Notes: generated by a model not told the origin, from the letters alone. Shown: positions 26,885 through 39,496, numbered from the stretch's first letter. The stretch: 64,000 bases of DNA from Liquidambar formosana (GCA_039720395.1 CM077831.1:34011067-34075066), one strand, 5' to 3'. Numbers and translations are program-made.

Positions 26885-27735
26885 TAGACAGTAGCCAAGG
26901 GCATTAAATATGGTTAATCCACCACAAGTTGGATCGACTGAGGATTGCCTATTTCACACTAACAACAATCAACCAACCCCAGTGACAGGCCACCCAATAG
27001 GATCGACCAAGCAACGCATATATGGGTCAATCCATAACAAAGCATTTTGCATAATTATATTATTGTTTAGCCCAAAGTACCCTATATGGATAAATCGAGG
27101 TTCAGTGAATTCATAGGTCTCTATGTCACCAAAGTCACTTATCATCCTAAAGTGAGATTAGAGCTTCCAAGATAAAATCTTCAACAGCAAAGAGCTTGAA
27201 ACTTCTTTCAATCTTGATCAATGAACTTCAAAGAAGAAACCCCAAGTGGTAGCTCAATTAGTAAATAACTACGCCTCAAGAAGTAAAGATCTTGAGTTCA
27301 ACTCCTAGTAAACCCATTAGGGAATCTTATATGGATCTCAGATTGGCCGAAGTGTTTCCTTGTCATAAAAATAAAAATAGATGAATAACTAACAAAAGGG
27401 CAATCTTATAAAAAAAAATAATAAAAAAGGTGCAATCCTGACTCAGTTTTGAGTATGGAAGTTGCCAGTCACAAACATGAATCTTAAAATATTGAGGAGA
27501 ATTTTCAAAACAAGATTACTATGTCATCATTAAATAAAAGATGAGAAGAGAATAGAATAATATCGAACTGAGAAGGGGAAAAATAGTAGCATGGTAAGAC
27601 CAGCCTTCGAATTTGAGGCCACATAGAGCCTCTCACCAGTTGGGGTCAGACCACGACACTTGGTTCGATCCACAGAAAGCCTTCAGCATTTGAGCCAAAC
27701 ATCAAACCCATTCCATGGTTCTATTCCGATCTGCA
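26885..27735. repeat. LECRK upstream-flank repeat, copy 2
   Basis: Matches 430-1165 at the same orientation with small differences. It differs mainly by an insertion at about 27235-27379 that is absent from copy 1, and by lacking the long G run of copy 1. Confidence 0.7.
27235..27379 (+). mobile_element. tRNA-derived SINE
   Basis: The insertion is defined by comparison with the empty site at about 785 in copy 1. It starts AACCCCAAGTGGTAGCTCAA with an A-box-like TAGCTCAATTAGTA, has a B-box-like GAGTTCAACTCC about 45 bases on, and ends in an A-rich tail (AAAAATAAAAATA). Target duplication is short or imperfect. Confidence 0.6.
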
Positions 27736-27789
27736 ACCACCATTGGTCATCGTCAGTCATCCAATTGGAGCATCAACCCCTCTCTCACC

Positions 27790-28030
27790 CAACATACTCC
27801 GCGTGTTTAATAATAGGGATTTTGGTAGAAAAAAAAGCGTTGTTAATTGCGCTTTCAATTTGGACTCTATAAAACAGAAAGCGATTTTAGTAAAATTATA
27901 GAGCGCACTTAATAATAGCGCTTTCTATGTTAAACAGAAAGCGTTTTTATTAATAGCGCTTTAAATGTAAATGAATAAACCAAGAAGTCCGGTTAGTAAT
28001 AGCGTTTTTAGTAAAAGAGAGAGAAACCCG
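27790..28030. repeat. Cluster of AGCG-type short inverted motifs
   Basis: The motif GCGCTTTC / GAAAGCG and variants occur repeatedly in both orientations, separated by AT-rich spacers (AGCGTTTTTATTAATAGCGC type). This resembles the subterminal repeat region of a CACTA element, but no CACTA terminus is seen. From 28031 to 28581 nothing but the 3' flank of the broken paralogue is recognised. Confidence 0.4.
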
Positions 28031-30928
28031 GTAACAAAACCTAAACAATCCATGCGATGACGTTTATACCCATCATAAATTGACCTTTCCATCCCCACAA
28101 CTCTCTCTTCACTCACTTCTGAGCTCTCACCGCCGACCCCATCAATCCTCGGAAAGAAGGCTTCCTTCGCCCTTCCTAGAGTTTATCACATATGATGACA
28201 TTTATACCCCCTAGCCCCTCCTCCACTCCATTCATCATCTTTGATCATGCAAAACACCACAATGGCCACCTGGACATTATGTGGAAAAATTTTACCCATA
28301 AAAAGGATTTTATGAGGCAAGCTAAACTCTTTAGAATTGAACTTTCAGCAAAGAAATGATAATTGATAGCAACAATTAGAGACCAATTATCAAACTAGCA
28401 CATTTGAATAATATTGGGAATTTGCTTCTGCTATTTCTGTATAGAGAGCTCTTCCCTGAATGCACATAAAACTGAAAATAACAAACAATTTGATCTTACT
28501 GTGTGAATACAAACTTATTTATAGATGAGTTACGAGAGGGAAGATTGAAAACAAGCAGAGACTAGTGCAGACAGTTTAGTCTCAACAAATAGTATTAAAT
28601 GGAGATGGACATGGGGGTACATTAACTTCAACAACCCCTTCAAGCATCTGAGTAATCTTCCTCATGGTTGGCCTTAGAGATGGGTCTTCTTGAATACACC
28701 ATATGGCAACCATCACAGACCTCTCCAGCTTCTCTATGTCATTCAAGGCCTCCATGTCATTTGAAACCAGAGCATCTATTGTTCCTTTTCGATAGCAGTC
28801 ATAAGCCCAATCAGTGAGAATTGCGTCCTCTCCCCAGCTGTCCTCCATATTAACACATCTCCGACAAGAAGCGACCTCTAGCAACAAGACACCAGAGCTA
28901 TACACATCCACCTTCACGGTGACGGGCATATTCCTGAACCAGTCCGGCGCAACATACCCTTTTGTTCCTCTAATGCCAGTGTGGGTTTGGCTCTGGTCAA
29001 TCATTAAAAGCTTTGCCGATCCAAAGTCTGAAATCCGAGCGTTGTAATAATCATCAAGAAGTATGTTCTGAGGCTTTATGTCACAATGGATTATCTGGGT
29101 GCTGCACTCTTCATGTAGGTACAAAAGTCCCCTCGCAATCCCAATTGCAATTTGGGTTCTTTGCTTCCAACTGGGTCTCAAATCTCCAAAAAGAAAGCTT
29201 GCTAAAGTGCCATTTCTTAAGAACTCATATACGAGTAACCGGTGTGGTCCCTCATTGCAGAATCCAAGCAGTCGGACCAGATTCTTGTGATGGGTCTGGC
29301 CGATCACTTTCACTTCAGTTTTGAATTCCTTCTCACCATCGTGAACAACTCTATCCAACTTCTTGACCGCAACAAGATTACTCGGACTCATTGGTATTGC
29401 CCCTTTGTGTACAACACCGAAAGCTCCCCTTCCCAGCTCTTCCTTGAATCCATCTGTAGCTTCTACAAGCTCTTTGTAATTGAAACAACGCAAATTTGTT
29501 TCCATTACACTTCCACCTTGGGGGGTTCTTTTGAGTTTCTTGTAGATGAAGGAAAAACCTATACAAATTGCAGTCGCCAGTATAAAGTTGATAAATACAG
29601 AGCTACCTAGAAGCACTGATCCTGCAACGATTAACTTGTCCTGCTTCTTCTTATTCTTCTTTATGTCCGGAATTGGGAAAATGGGATTTCGTGGAGTAGA
29701 ATTATCCTTTCTAATTTTGAGAAAAGCCTTTCCATTAAGTTTTCTGTCCACTCTCCCATTCGAAAGCGGTATCTTCTTCTTCCAGCAGCTATTGCCTTCT
29801 CTGAAAATGGCTACAGAACACAGACAATCCTGCAAGCAAGATTCTTTGCACCGCTCTTCACTATAAGGCTTCAACTGCAGGTAATCAGAAAGGGGCCAAT
29901 CAGTATTTGTCATCTCCTCGAACTTATATAGATCCTCTGCAGAACCCAGCCCATCTTCTTCACAGCTTTGTATGAAGTTTGGTTTGCAGCTGCCATACAC
30001 ATCAGTTGGATCAACTAAAGAATACCCTCGTGGGCATTCACAAATCGGCCTTCGATCTGTATTGAGTCTGCAGACACTGTTATACCCACAAGTACCACTA
30101 CCTGCAGATATAAGACTATCGAGGCAAATATTTTCTGGTTCAGACCAAAGAACAGACCAGTTTCCATTTCCAGAGAACGTTTTTGGATGATAATATTAGG
30201 TGAGGACTCCATCGAAATTGAGAGTTTCTCTGTGATAGAAGTCCCTTACTGAGACTAATTCTCCCTGTGTGAGACGAAATATTTGGTCATTCTCTCTCAA
30301 AATGTACAGGAAACCCGATTCGTTGAAGACCACTTGCATACCGGAATATAATGAATCAGACTCATTTTTCGTGCCACTGGCATAATAAGGTGCATTAGCA
30401 AAAGTGGTAGGCAAGTTTATGGTACGAAGCACAAGATTTCCATTGGTCTGAAAACGGAGTTGGAACCTTCCCAGGGAAAAATTGGTCTCTGTTTGTCGAG
30501 AAGAAAGTGTCCCTCCACGCTCCATTGTCTGCGTAGGCAACATGGTATCAGTGGGGATTTTTGAAACTCTCCCATACCGAATCAGAATTAGTACTACTTT
30601 TAAGCGCAAAATTGCCTGTATCGTTCATAACTCCATAGGCAACTAAACCAATAATGGGATCAGATCTCCATATCTCTTCGCCTTGAGGGTCATTGAGCAC
30701 TAACCCACGGTCTGCAGTTAGCTGTACTGTCGATCCACTTGGTGCAAGCCTATCACCATTTGCATACCAAACTGTGGTTTTTTCAGGTATTTTGTCATAC
30801 CATATTGAAAGCAAGAAGAGATCCTCATTGTTTAGGGAGCGAAATCCAAATGCAAAATCACCAGATGGAGAAAGCCATGAAGAGGAGGTGTTGGCGGTTG
30901 CAGAGAGAGACGTTCCCACGGTTACATT

Positions 30929-33900
30929 CACTACAACAAAATTGGGCTTTCACGGCGTGCAAAAAACGCCGTTAATGACTTTCCACGGCGTACATCCGTA
31001 CGCCGTTAGGTGCAATGCCGTGGAAAGTCATAGTTATCCACGGCGTACATTGTACGCCATAAATAACCTTATTCACGGCATTTTAGGCGCGCCGTCAATG
31101 AATTATCTACGGCATTTTATGGCACGCCGTAAATACCTTTTAACGACATACAACTGAATGCCGTGAATAACCTTATTAACGACATTTTAGGTGCGCCGTC
31201 AATAAATTATGTACGGCATTGTTATGCACGCCGTAAATAATATTTAACTACATGCACTGGAATGCCTTGAATAATGCTGTCCACGGCATTTTACGCAAGC
31301 CGTAAATACTTTTTAACGATATGCATCTACATGCCATGAAAAGTAGTTACATGATCTCAAAAATATCCTGTAATTGACTTTCATGGTAGAATGGTCTGCA
31401 CTCCATTAATTTTATTATTATTTATTTCTTAAATAGCCCACATTCAGTACACCATGCTTCAACCTAAAATGCAAAACCAATAAGGTTAAAATGGGCATCT
31501 GTAGCTAGCTGTAGCAATATTAATAATTTGATAGAAATCTTACGTACAAACTAAAAAAAGAGGAGTTCCTTATTTCATTAAACCCCACATGAAATGAGTA
31601 TTAGAAATTGAAGAAAAAGAAAGGAATATCCAATAGTCAAGTAGTTCCCAAAAGATCATTCATCAAAATCATTTTTTCCAAAGTGAATCCACAATCAAAA
31701 GTCATGAAACAACCATCCATAACTATGATTTGAAACCAATTCAACAAACATTTAGGCATCCAGCTATAAGGTTTAAATATTGTTTGTCTACTGAACTAAC
31801 AAAATTAATTTAATGTCAAAATAAAGTTCAAAAAAGGAGAATGTATAATATCAAAACATCCAACACTGTTGCCGCCTCCCACTAGCCCCTAACACTAATC
31901 CTCAAGCTCAACAACTAGAAGACCTGCTAAGATGCTCAAACCAAATGTCCCTGAAACGAAAAAAGAACAAAATATTTTTTTATTAGGGGTAGAAAGGAAT
32001 ATTAATCATATTACTAAACTAGTGAACATCAAAGAACACATAAACCAAAAAATGGATATAAGCACTACCAATATTAGTCAATAGAAAATCACAAGACTTG
32101 ATACTCTGCCAAGCCAACAACCCCCAATACAAACACAACAATGCCTCTAAATGTTTGTTGAATTGGGTTCAAATCACATGTACGTGCAGGCATTCTTCAT
32201 AGTCAATGCCTGAGACCAACTCTTGACAACAATGACTATGCAGGGCACCACCTACTAGACCAACCTGTCATCCACATACTCTAAATTACCATAGCTAGGA
32301 GATCCAAAATTCAAATTCTTACATGAGGGCAAGTGTCATTGTTACATAGAAATTGAATTAACTGAATACATTTCAAATGGCATGTTAAGGCAAATAATCT
32401 AAAATTAAGCCATTACAGAAAATGGAGCAATCACGACACGGGCATGTGCATAGACAAAAACTAATAAAAAAACAGACAATCAACAAACAAAATAATGGAT
32501 CTTCTTAATTCCATGATATCCAAAAACCCCTATATATGCAACTAGAGACTCATTCAAATGCTATGAAGTTTGTATAGCAGCATGGATGATATAGGAAAAA
32601 AGTCGTATATATGTGAAAGCCATTAAGAGAACTGCAAATCTGATCAATAACCCAGCTTAAACACAACTCACAGCCAAGTATATAGGAAAAAAGCAGGAAG
32701 GGGGGATAAGATACCCTGTTATTCCAGCTCATTGATGATTCCGTTGAGAAAATTTCATATCTAGGTGCGTGCATTGCAAATCATGATCAATCTGCTCTGC
32801 AATTTCTGTGTACTAGAAACAAATATATTTATTGAGATAATAATCAGCCTAAGTATAACACTACTCATTCAAGAGACACCTTAAGACAGAGAACTGATAA
32901 GACATTTACCTGGAAGTATTGATGCCAAGCACTAGCCTTGCCTAGGCTTAATAGGTGATCTTCATGGGAAATTTCATGTCGCCTCAGTGGTCCATCAACG
33001 TTATTGTCAGCATGCTGTTCTTTAGAACTCAATGCTACCTCTTTTCATCTTGAGAATTCTAACTGTCTCATTTCGAACTTTGGATTAGTTCCATGATAAT
33101 CATTAATTTGGAAAAAAAAACACCTAATATAGGTCTGGATGTGTATATCAAAGGAATTTAGCTGCAACAAAATGAATGACTCCATTCACTATATGTAAAA
33201 GTGCTTGGCGAGCAGCATCTTACAGGACTCGAGAAGCTCCTCTTTTAGCTTAGCATATTTTAATCGATTCTCAGTCAACTCTTTTTCCCACAGGTCACGT
33301 GAGGCAAGTAAGTAATCCAAGAGCAGCTGTTTGTGTGCAATCAAATAAGGACAATCAATAATCATACTCAAAACATCACAAGTGTCACACGATTAGAGCA
33401 AAAACATTTTTTATACAAAAAATAGTTAAGTAATCTGTATCACTTGGACTTGCAGGCTAAAAATCAAAATTCTTGCCAAAACAAAATTCTTTGTAACCAT
33501 CTTAGCATGGTAGTAAAGGCATGCGAAACGATGGCTCTAGTAATGCAGACATAAACATAGCTGTCAAATAGCCTAGACAAGCCAAGGTGATAGCACTGTT
33601 GGTTGCATAGCAGCATAGGTGATGAGTGCCGAGGTGTCTAGGTAGTGGTTATGTGGTATATATAACATGTATTATACATTATATTCATTGCAAATTTAAG
33701 TCTCTGTCTCCAAATATATATCTCTACGCATCAATATGAGCAGAACAAGAAGGGAAGAAAAAATGTTTAAAAATACTGTTAAAAAATAATGTAAGAAAAC
33801 TAAAACTAGATAATTTTTTCTTAGAAAAATAATGTATCAACAAGATAAGATGGAGAGAAAAGTACTATTTTTATATTTAAGATGCAGTGGTGAAATTTCA

Positions 33901-34224
33901 ATGGGTGAAACAATATCTACTCAAAAGACAACCAAAATGTAGCGAGAACAAGCAGACTGCTTTAGCATTCAAATACAGATCCAAAAAGAAATGGAAAAAA
34001 ACATATATTACAAGATCCTTTTGGTGAAGCTTCCAACCTAGCAAGAAATTTTCTAGTGAAAAATTTAAAAAGAGATTCAGGGGAGGGCACCAAGGTCATA
34101 GTACCCCTGTAAAATAATAGTTGTAGGGATATTTAATTGACAAGTTTCCGAAAACTCTCTAGCAGATGACCTATAGAAAATTAACACACACACACACACA
34201 CACACACATATATTCTAGCTCAAA

Positions 34225-34293
<69 letters not shown>

Positions 34294-36561
34294 TATATCC
34301 ATATTGTATTTATAGTATTCCAAGACTACTTTATATATATATATATAGATATATCCATATTGTATTTATAGTATTCCAAGACTACTTTACATATAGGCAT
34401 ACTATATCAAAACGTTTGCCAGCTAGGTCAATCTCACAATTCTTGTTATGCCCATAAAATCGAAAATCATCGCATCCCACTTACACTCCTTCTAGGTATT
34501 TCATCGAACAACAGATAAGCATAAATAAAAGGTCTACAATTTAAGAATCCCGAGAACATTGAATTCCTAGAAAGCACATAGCTACCAGCAGGACCAGCTA
34601 CGAATAATTATTAAGCACTTGTGTGTGTGTATATATATATATATATAACCCATAATCCAATAGAACCAAATATATAGGGAGAGACTCAAACCCTATGAAA
34701 CCAACACAAATCATATGACTGTATATACCTGAAAGCATCTGTTGACCGTCTTTAAATCAACCCACAATCCAAAGTTCCTGGAGAATGAAAGAAAAATATT
34801 TGTTTTGACATAGGTAAATGATTAATAATTCAATATAATTTATAGGGAATATAAACATGGGAGCAAAGTTTTTGCTTTCCAAGAGGATATTATCGAATGA
34901 AGAGAACCCCGATGGGCACAAGAGTACACAATCACTAAGAAAGTCGTTGGAATTTTTAACAGTCCACAGAGGGCCCCAGATGAAGATCGTCTCAAAACAC
35001 AAGCTTTCAAATGCAAAAAAGGAAAACAAAAGGCAGCTGAATAATAGACTAGAACAAAAGAAACGAACAAAAAGCCACGCACTGGAGAAATCTTATATAT
35101 ATCAATTGTATATATCAATAACATGGCCTTGTTTGTATATATCAATTGCTTGTGTTAAATCACCAAATTATAAGTAAGAATCACAAATAACAAATTACGT
35201 AATGAATACAAACTTCCATTATCAAGTCTTAAAAACACCTAATCACACAAGCACTTGAAAATTCTAAAATTTAATTACTGAACCAATCTCATAAACCCTA
35301 TCTATCACTTGAGGAAAACTCTCAAGAGAAAAAGCTCTATGATTCAAAAATTAATGTATCTTCTTCTACCATATTGTCTCAGTAACCAAACACATAAAAA
35401 AAAAAAATTTACAACTTAACTTCAACTTTAAATTCAACTCGAAAAGAAAGAGGATCACAAACCTGCACAGAGCGGACCATCGCTATCAAACATCCAAGCT
35501 TTGATCACAAAGCTCTTTATCCAACCAAAACCCCAAAAAGTAAGCTGAAACAAAGATCCTAAAATTAAATAGAAGAGAAATAGGTTAGAATAAAAGACCC
35601 TAAAATAAAATAAAAGAGAAACCTGTAGGACGAAGAAGACGAAGAAGAAGAGGACAGGGACCGTACCTGAACAGCAAACAAATGGGCATTAAAAAAAATC
35701 CCTAAAATCAAACAAAACAGAAATATCAATTTACATATAATATCCGCACAAAATAATAATTTTAAAACACTAAGATATATATAACTTACAAATAACTAAA
35801 ATAGAGAAGAAAATGAAGCCTCTAATCGGTCAATCCAAAATAAAATAGGCAAAAATCACACAACAGAGAACAGTAAAGTGAAGAAGAAAACGAATACATC
35901 ACCAAGAAAATCTACGGTCACACGATTAAGGGGAAAGCACACAAGCCCTAGTTCTTCTCCAACAGTCACGAACGCAGATCTGAGCAAGAGACGAGGAGGA
36001 AGCCAAATTGAAAACCCTAGACGAGTAGGATAAGCCTGATTCTTTTCAGTTGATAGTGCTCACTGCTCAACGAGAGAGCTAGTGTATATACATAGTTCTC
36101 TTTGCAAGCCCACAAGCCCTAGTTCTAGGAGGAAAACCCAGTTCTCTTTGCAATCAGCCAACGAGTCTCCAAAAATGAAAAGGGGAATCTGACCCAAAAA
36201 ACAAAAAATGGAAAGGGGAAAGTAGCTGGGAAAAGACAACCGGGAAACAAAAAGGTGAAAAGTGACGAAAAAAAAACAATCCCGCTAAAATTTCCTGGTG
36301 ATTTTTATCACGGGCGGGTTTAATGAAAAGCCGTAAAAATAAATTGGTGCGCCGTGAGAACTGAGCTTATTAACGGCGTGAGAATAAATGCCGTAAAAAC
36401 GATTATTAACGACGTGCAGTTTATGTACGCCGTTAATAGGGTTTCCCCACCAGGCATTCATGGCATTTTTTTTTTGGCATGCCGTAAATACTCACATTAA
36501 CGGCATTCCATAACTGTACGCCGTTAATGTGGCGCCGTTAATACTCTTTTTTCTTGTAGTG
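30929..36561. mobile_element. CACTA (En/Spm) element carrying gene fragments
   Basis: Termini are CACTACAACAAAA and, reversed, CACTACAAGAAAA, with the 3-bp target duplication ATT (30926-30928 and 36562-36564). Arrays of short motifs such as CACGGCGTAC and ACGCCGTTAATA fill 30945-31340 and 36300-36540, the subterminal repeats expected of this superfamily. No transposase ORF is seen in the 5.6 kb, so it is non-autonomous. It carries exons of a TBC-domain gene (32715-33326), an AT microsatellite (34229-34290) and an AC microsatellite (34183-34208). Positions 35460-36100 look like 5' gene sequence of unknown origin. Confidence 0.93.
32715..33326 (-). pseudogene. Captured TBC (Rab-GAP) gene exons inside the CACTA element
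   Basis: Three exon-like pieces keep the order and strand of a plant TBC1D13-like gene. Piece 33224-33326 encodes LLLDYLLASRDLWEKELT after a good acceptor. The piece ending at 32910 encodes ISHEDHLLSLGKASAWHQYFQ-type sequence (written here in part) before donor CAG|GTAAAT. Piece 32715-32812 encodes YTEIAEQIDHDLQCTHLDM. Together they cover the start of the TBC domain, which in intact proteins stimulates Rab GTP hydrolysis. The last piece has lost one base in a T run, shifting the frame, and the catalytic Arg and Gln finger regions are absent. Introns are retained, so capture was from genomic DNA, not mRNA. Confidence 0.7.
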
Positions 36562-36719
36562 ATTGCCATTAGTTTGAGCAACGGCAGAAAATGGTAACAC
36601 AAATACTAAGAAGAAAAAGAGATGGGGAAAGGCAAAAGCCATTGCTAGACCAATTGGAATTTGATTCATTCACTAATGAAAAATGGAGTAAACTGTAAAC
36701 CTATGGCTTCTAACAATAG

Positions 36720-36889
36720 GGTTGGAAGCAGATATTTGGTCGATTGTTCAACAAAACGTTCCAACTAAGAGGGATGGTTAGTTGGACATAATGAGGAAAA
36801 TTTTACCCAAAAAGAGGATTTTATGTTGCGAGCTAGAATCTGTAGAAGTTGAACTTTGAGCCAAGAAATGATATCAGTAGCAACAATTA
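36720..36889. repeat. Misplaced LECRK 3'-flank copy
   Basis: This stretch matches the 3' flanks at 23020-23180 and 28255-28395 but lies upstream (5') of the broken paralogue. It suggests a further receptor copy once stood between here and about 37220 and has been deleted. Confidence 0.55.
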
Positions 36890-37128
36890 GGCCATGTTTG
36901 TTTAGTTGAAATGGAATGAGTAAGAATGGAATCTGATTCCATATTCAAAATAATATGAAATGGAATAAGATTGAAATAAGCATTGCAGAATTAATATCAT
37001 TATAATTTACTACTATTGTTTGATTCCATTCCCATTTAATTAGGTTATCCAAACACGTTGTTTGGAATGCATTGGAATGTGATTCCATTCCATCCATTCC
37101 ATTTCATTCCAACCAAACAAACATGGCC
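36890..37128. mobile_element. Foldback MITE
   Basis: Inverted ends of about 55 bp begin GGCCATGTTTGTTTAGTTG on the left and, reversed, GGCCATGTTTGTTTGGTTG on the right; the interior repeats GGAATG/CATTCC. A clear target duplication was not found, so the superfamily (hAT or Harbinger) is open. Confidence 0.7.
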
Positions 37129-38730
37129 AAGTCAAAGAACCTATGAAAAGAAAATGCCTTGGTTGCCTTCATTTTCAGGAAGACTTCAAAGCTAACTGAG
37201 TCCTAATGATGAACCGAACGCCGAGGCAGAAATACACCTTATGACAATTCAAATACAACTGTTCCGATACAATGTGAACTTGGTAAGAAGACAATTTTCC
37301 AATGACGAATATCTAGATATGAGAATATGCGTCCATAAAAACACATAAGACTCACACATCAAACACGTATCCGCATCTCCGTGTCTCTTTGGCAATGCCG
37401 TGCCATTGGGGGAATTTTTGAACTTTATTTCCAGAAAGATTAGTTTTGGAGACCTGGGAAACAATTATTCCCCTGTTTTTCTTTTTTCTTCCTTTTTGGC
37501 ACTGTTATGCCAAAAAAATCCTAGCCGCTCAATAAATCAGAAGAAAGTAACAGGTAGCATCCGTCTTTTGAAGGTAGCTGAAGAAGCAGCCATGCATAGA
37601 AGAGTCAAAAGCGCAACCAGCCAAAGAAGGAGCTAGCCGTAATGCACTACACAAACAGCAATCAAAACAAGCCTGTGATGATAGTGTGACAATGATTTTA
37701 TATAAATAAAATAAAATAAAAATAAAAAAATTGTCATGTAATGAGTTGTCTAGTACATTTAAATTCTTCTTTAGCATTCTCATTAATTGGAAAGCAACCT
37801 CGATTGTAAACAATTCTCGAAATAAATCTCCTACGATTCCTTCAAAAGGCATGATTCGAATTCAGGACCCTCATTTCATTATGTGTGATATTGTTGGCCA
37901 TATTGTCTACCCCTTAGGCATAGTAATGGCTAGGTCGTTGCACATAGTGTGCTTAACCTGTCAAATTTAGTGAATTTGCCCGTATTGTCAAAGGAAGGAA
38001 ACCTCATTTTCCTTTGAAAAGTCTAACCGACCAATTCCATACGCAACCAATTCAGAAAAGGACACGTTGTTTAGTTGAACAACAGTTTTACCCAGCTTTG
38101 CAAAAAATATCACATCCCACTCAGGTCACATAATGCACCAACTTCAGCTTTCATTCTTGCAGTGGAAGGCTACAAGTATATGTACCTACGTAGATCAACA
38201 AGAAGCAGAAGTTATGGATTTGACTGCTTCTCACTTTCTCGGGGTCGATCACCACTCGAACTTTGCATGTAATGTTAATCGACGCAGAGCGGGCAGTAAT
38301 CTTAACCTTGTCCCATAAAATTAAATTCAATTACATGAAAAAATCATCATAAGAGGAGCTATATATAACTCTTTATTAAGATTAGTAACCTAATGGGCTT
38401 ACCTCTACTACCACTTGTGCAGTCTTTCATACAAGGCATCATCATTGCCCCATATCCAACCTCCCCTTCCTTTGTAATACTAAAATAGATTCATCAGAAC
38501 CTGTGCAACTGGCAGCTTAGGAGATAATGAGATATTATATGCATGAGGTATATGTCTAAGGCATTATGCATGGAAGTCTTTCATCTTTATCTCAAGCTGT
38601 TCCTCACCAACTATAACCCAAAAGAAATGTATATATAACATCCAAATGTCATAGGAAATACATGCTAAATATGAAACTGCAACAAGGTTTTCATACGGTA
38701 GTTTGGAGCATTTTATTGACATCACACCAT
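37129..38730. other. Intergenic between LECRK cluster and AT-hook gene
   Basis: The block 37138-37220 is a third copy of the LECRK proximal upstream sequence. The remainder shows no supported gene. 38300-38730 is presumably 3' UTR and flank of the AT-hook gene. Confidence 0.4.
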
Positions 38731-38866
38731 CTAACGATAAGTGGGTTTGTAATCATGCTCATAATCCAAGCCATGGAATGATGATTCCTTGTTCACATTT
38801 ATGGGCTGATATTTCACTTTCTTTGGCCTTCCCCTCTTTTGCTTTTGCTTTTGCTTTTCCACATAC
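38731..38866 (-). CDS. Alternative terminal exon C of the AT-hook gene
   Basis: After an acceptor ending CGAAG, the 136-bp exon encodes YVEKQKQKQKRGRPKKVKY and 25 further residues ending DYKPTYR, then TAG at 38731-38733. KRGRPKK is a canonical AT-hook with the GRP core that inserts in the minor groove of AT-rich DNA. Its phase (one base completing Glu) matches the end of exon 4 at 47193. Splicing exon 4 to it would give a 299-residue protein, but the intron (about 8.3 kb) now contains the copia element. Confidence 0.65.
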
Positions 38867-38995
38867 CTTCGCAATTAAAAAATTTTGTTAGTGATTACTA
38901 CTAACCCATGACAAAAGGACATGGGCAGGCATAAACACACAAACACATACACACAGGAAGAGGAGAGAGACAGAGAGAGAGAGAGATTACTCATC

Positions 38996-39000
38996 ATTCC
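38996..39000. other. Target-site duplication, left
   Basis: ATTCC, repeated at 46363-46367 on the other side of the copia element; a 5-bp duplication as expected for LTR retrotransposons. Confidence 0.9.
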
Positions 39001-39496
39001 TGTAAACAATTTATACATATTGCACATAGCAAATAAATCACGGGTCTAAGAGTTACCTCTTGCGGAAGAGACCCGAGAAGGACCGTCGCTTGTTGTTACG
39101 AGCCCGCGGGTTGCTGTACGCTATCTGAATGCTGTGAACACGAACCAATCCTTCGTGTACGCTCTACCATCGCTGTGTAAGGCGTAGGGATCGCTACTAG
39201 AGTCCTCCCTTTGTTCCACGCTTTCAAATCCATAAGGCCATGGTGATGCCTTAGAGAGAATACTAGAGAGAGAGAGGGGAGAGTGGCTGTACAGAATGAT
39301 AGAGGGTGCATAGAGAGGCTAACCCTAATCTGTAGAGAAAGCCACCTTAAATAGTTTCCTATAAGTCCTAAACCTAATAGGACTAGGGTTCCACACACAC
39401 TAGGAAACCCACTCAATAGGAAACATTTATGAGGTCCACTACCCGCATGTGGGCGGACCACGGGTATGGGTTACGTACCCGACCCGAATATTAACA
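39001..39496 (-). repeat. Copia 3' LTR
   Basis: 496 bp, TGTAAACAATTT to ATATTAACA on the plus strand. It differs from the other LTR (45879-46362) at four substitutions and one 12-bp indel (near 39260), by eye. On the minus strand a purine-rich GTGGGAGA precedes it, acting as polypurine tract. The 120-codon ORF inside it is only LTR sequence. Confidence 0.93.

Larger units (their letters stand above)
28582..36642 (-). pseudogene. LECRK paralogue split by a CACTA element
   Basis: Starts at ATG 36642 with a signal peptide matching the intact paralogue (LPFSAVAQTNGN) and breaks at the CACTA insertion. It resumes at 30928 with the lectin domain. An extra A in a run near 30560 shifts the frame, and a TAA at 30197-30199 replaces a Gln codon of the intact copy. 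From 30196 down to 28582 the frame is open: EGF-like part, PAN-like domain, membrane segment and a full kinase with LGRGAFGVVHKG, VAVKKLD, HCDIKPQN, DFG and GYVAPDW. Three independent lesions make a full receptor impossible. An N-terminally shortened product from an internal start cannot be excluded. Confidence 0.92.

Noticed and set aside
34229..34290. Possible regulatory AT array
   Set aside because: Simple AT microsatellite inside the CACTA element; no reason to give it a function.
37529..37852. 107-residue minus-strand ORF near 37.6 kb
   Set aside because: No motif, no splice support, and low-complexity AT parts; left as intergenic.
39096..39461. 120-residue ORF repeated at 45974-46327
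   Set aside because: Both lie inside the copia LTRs; the protein-like match between them is LTR identity, not a gene.
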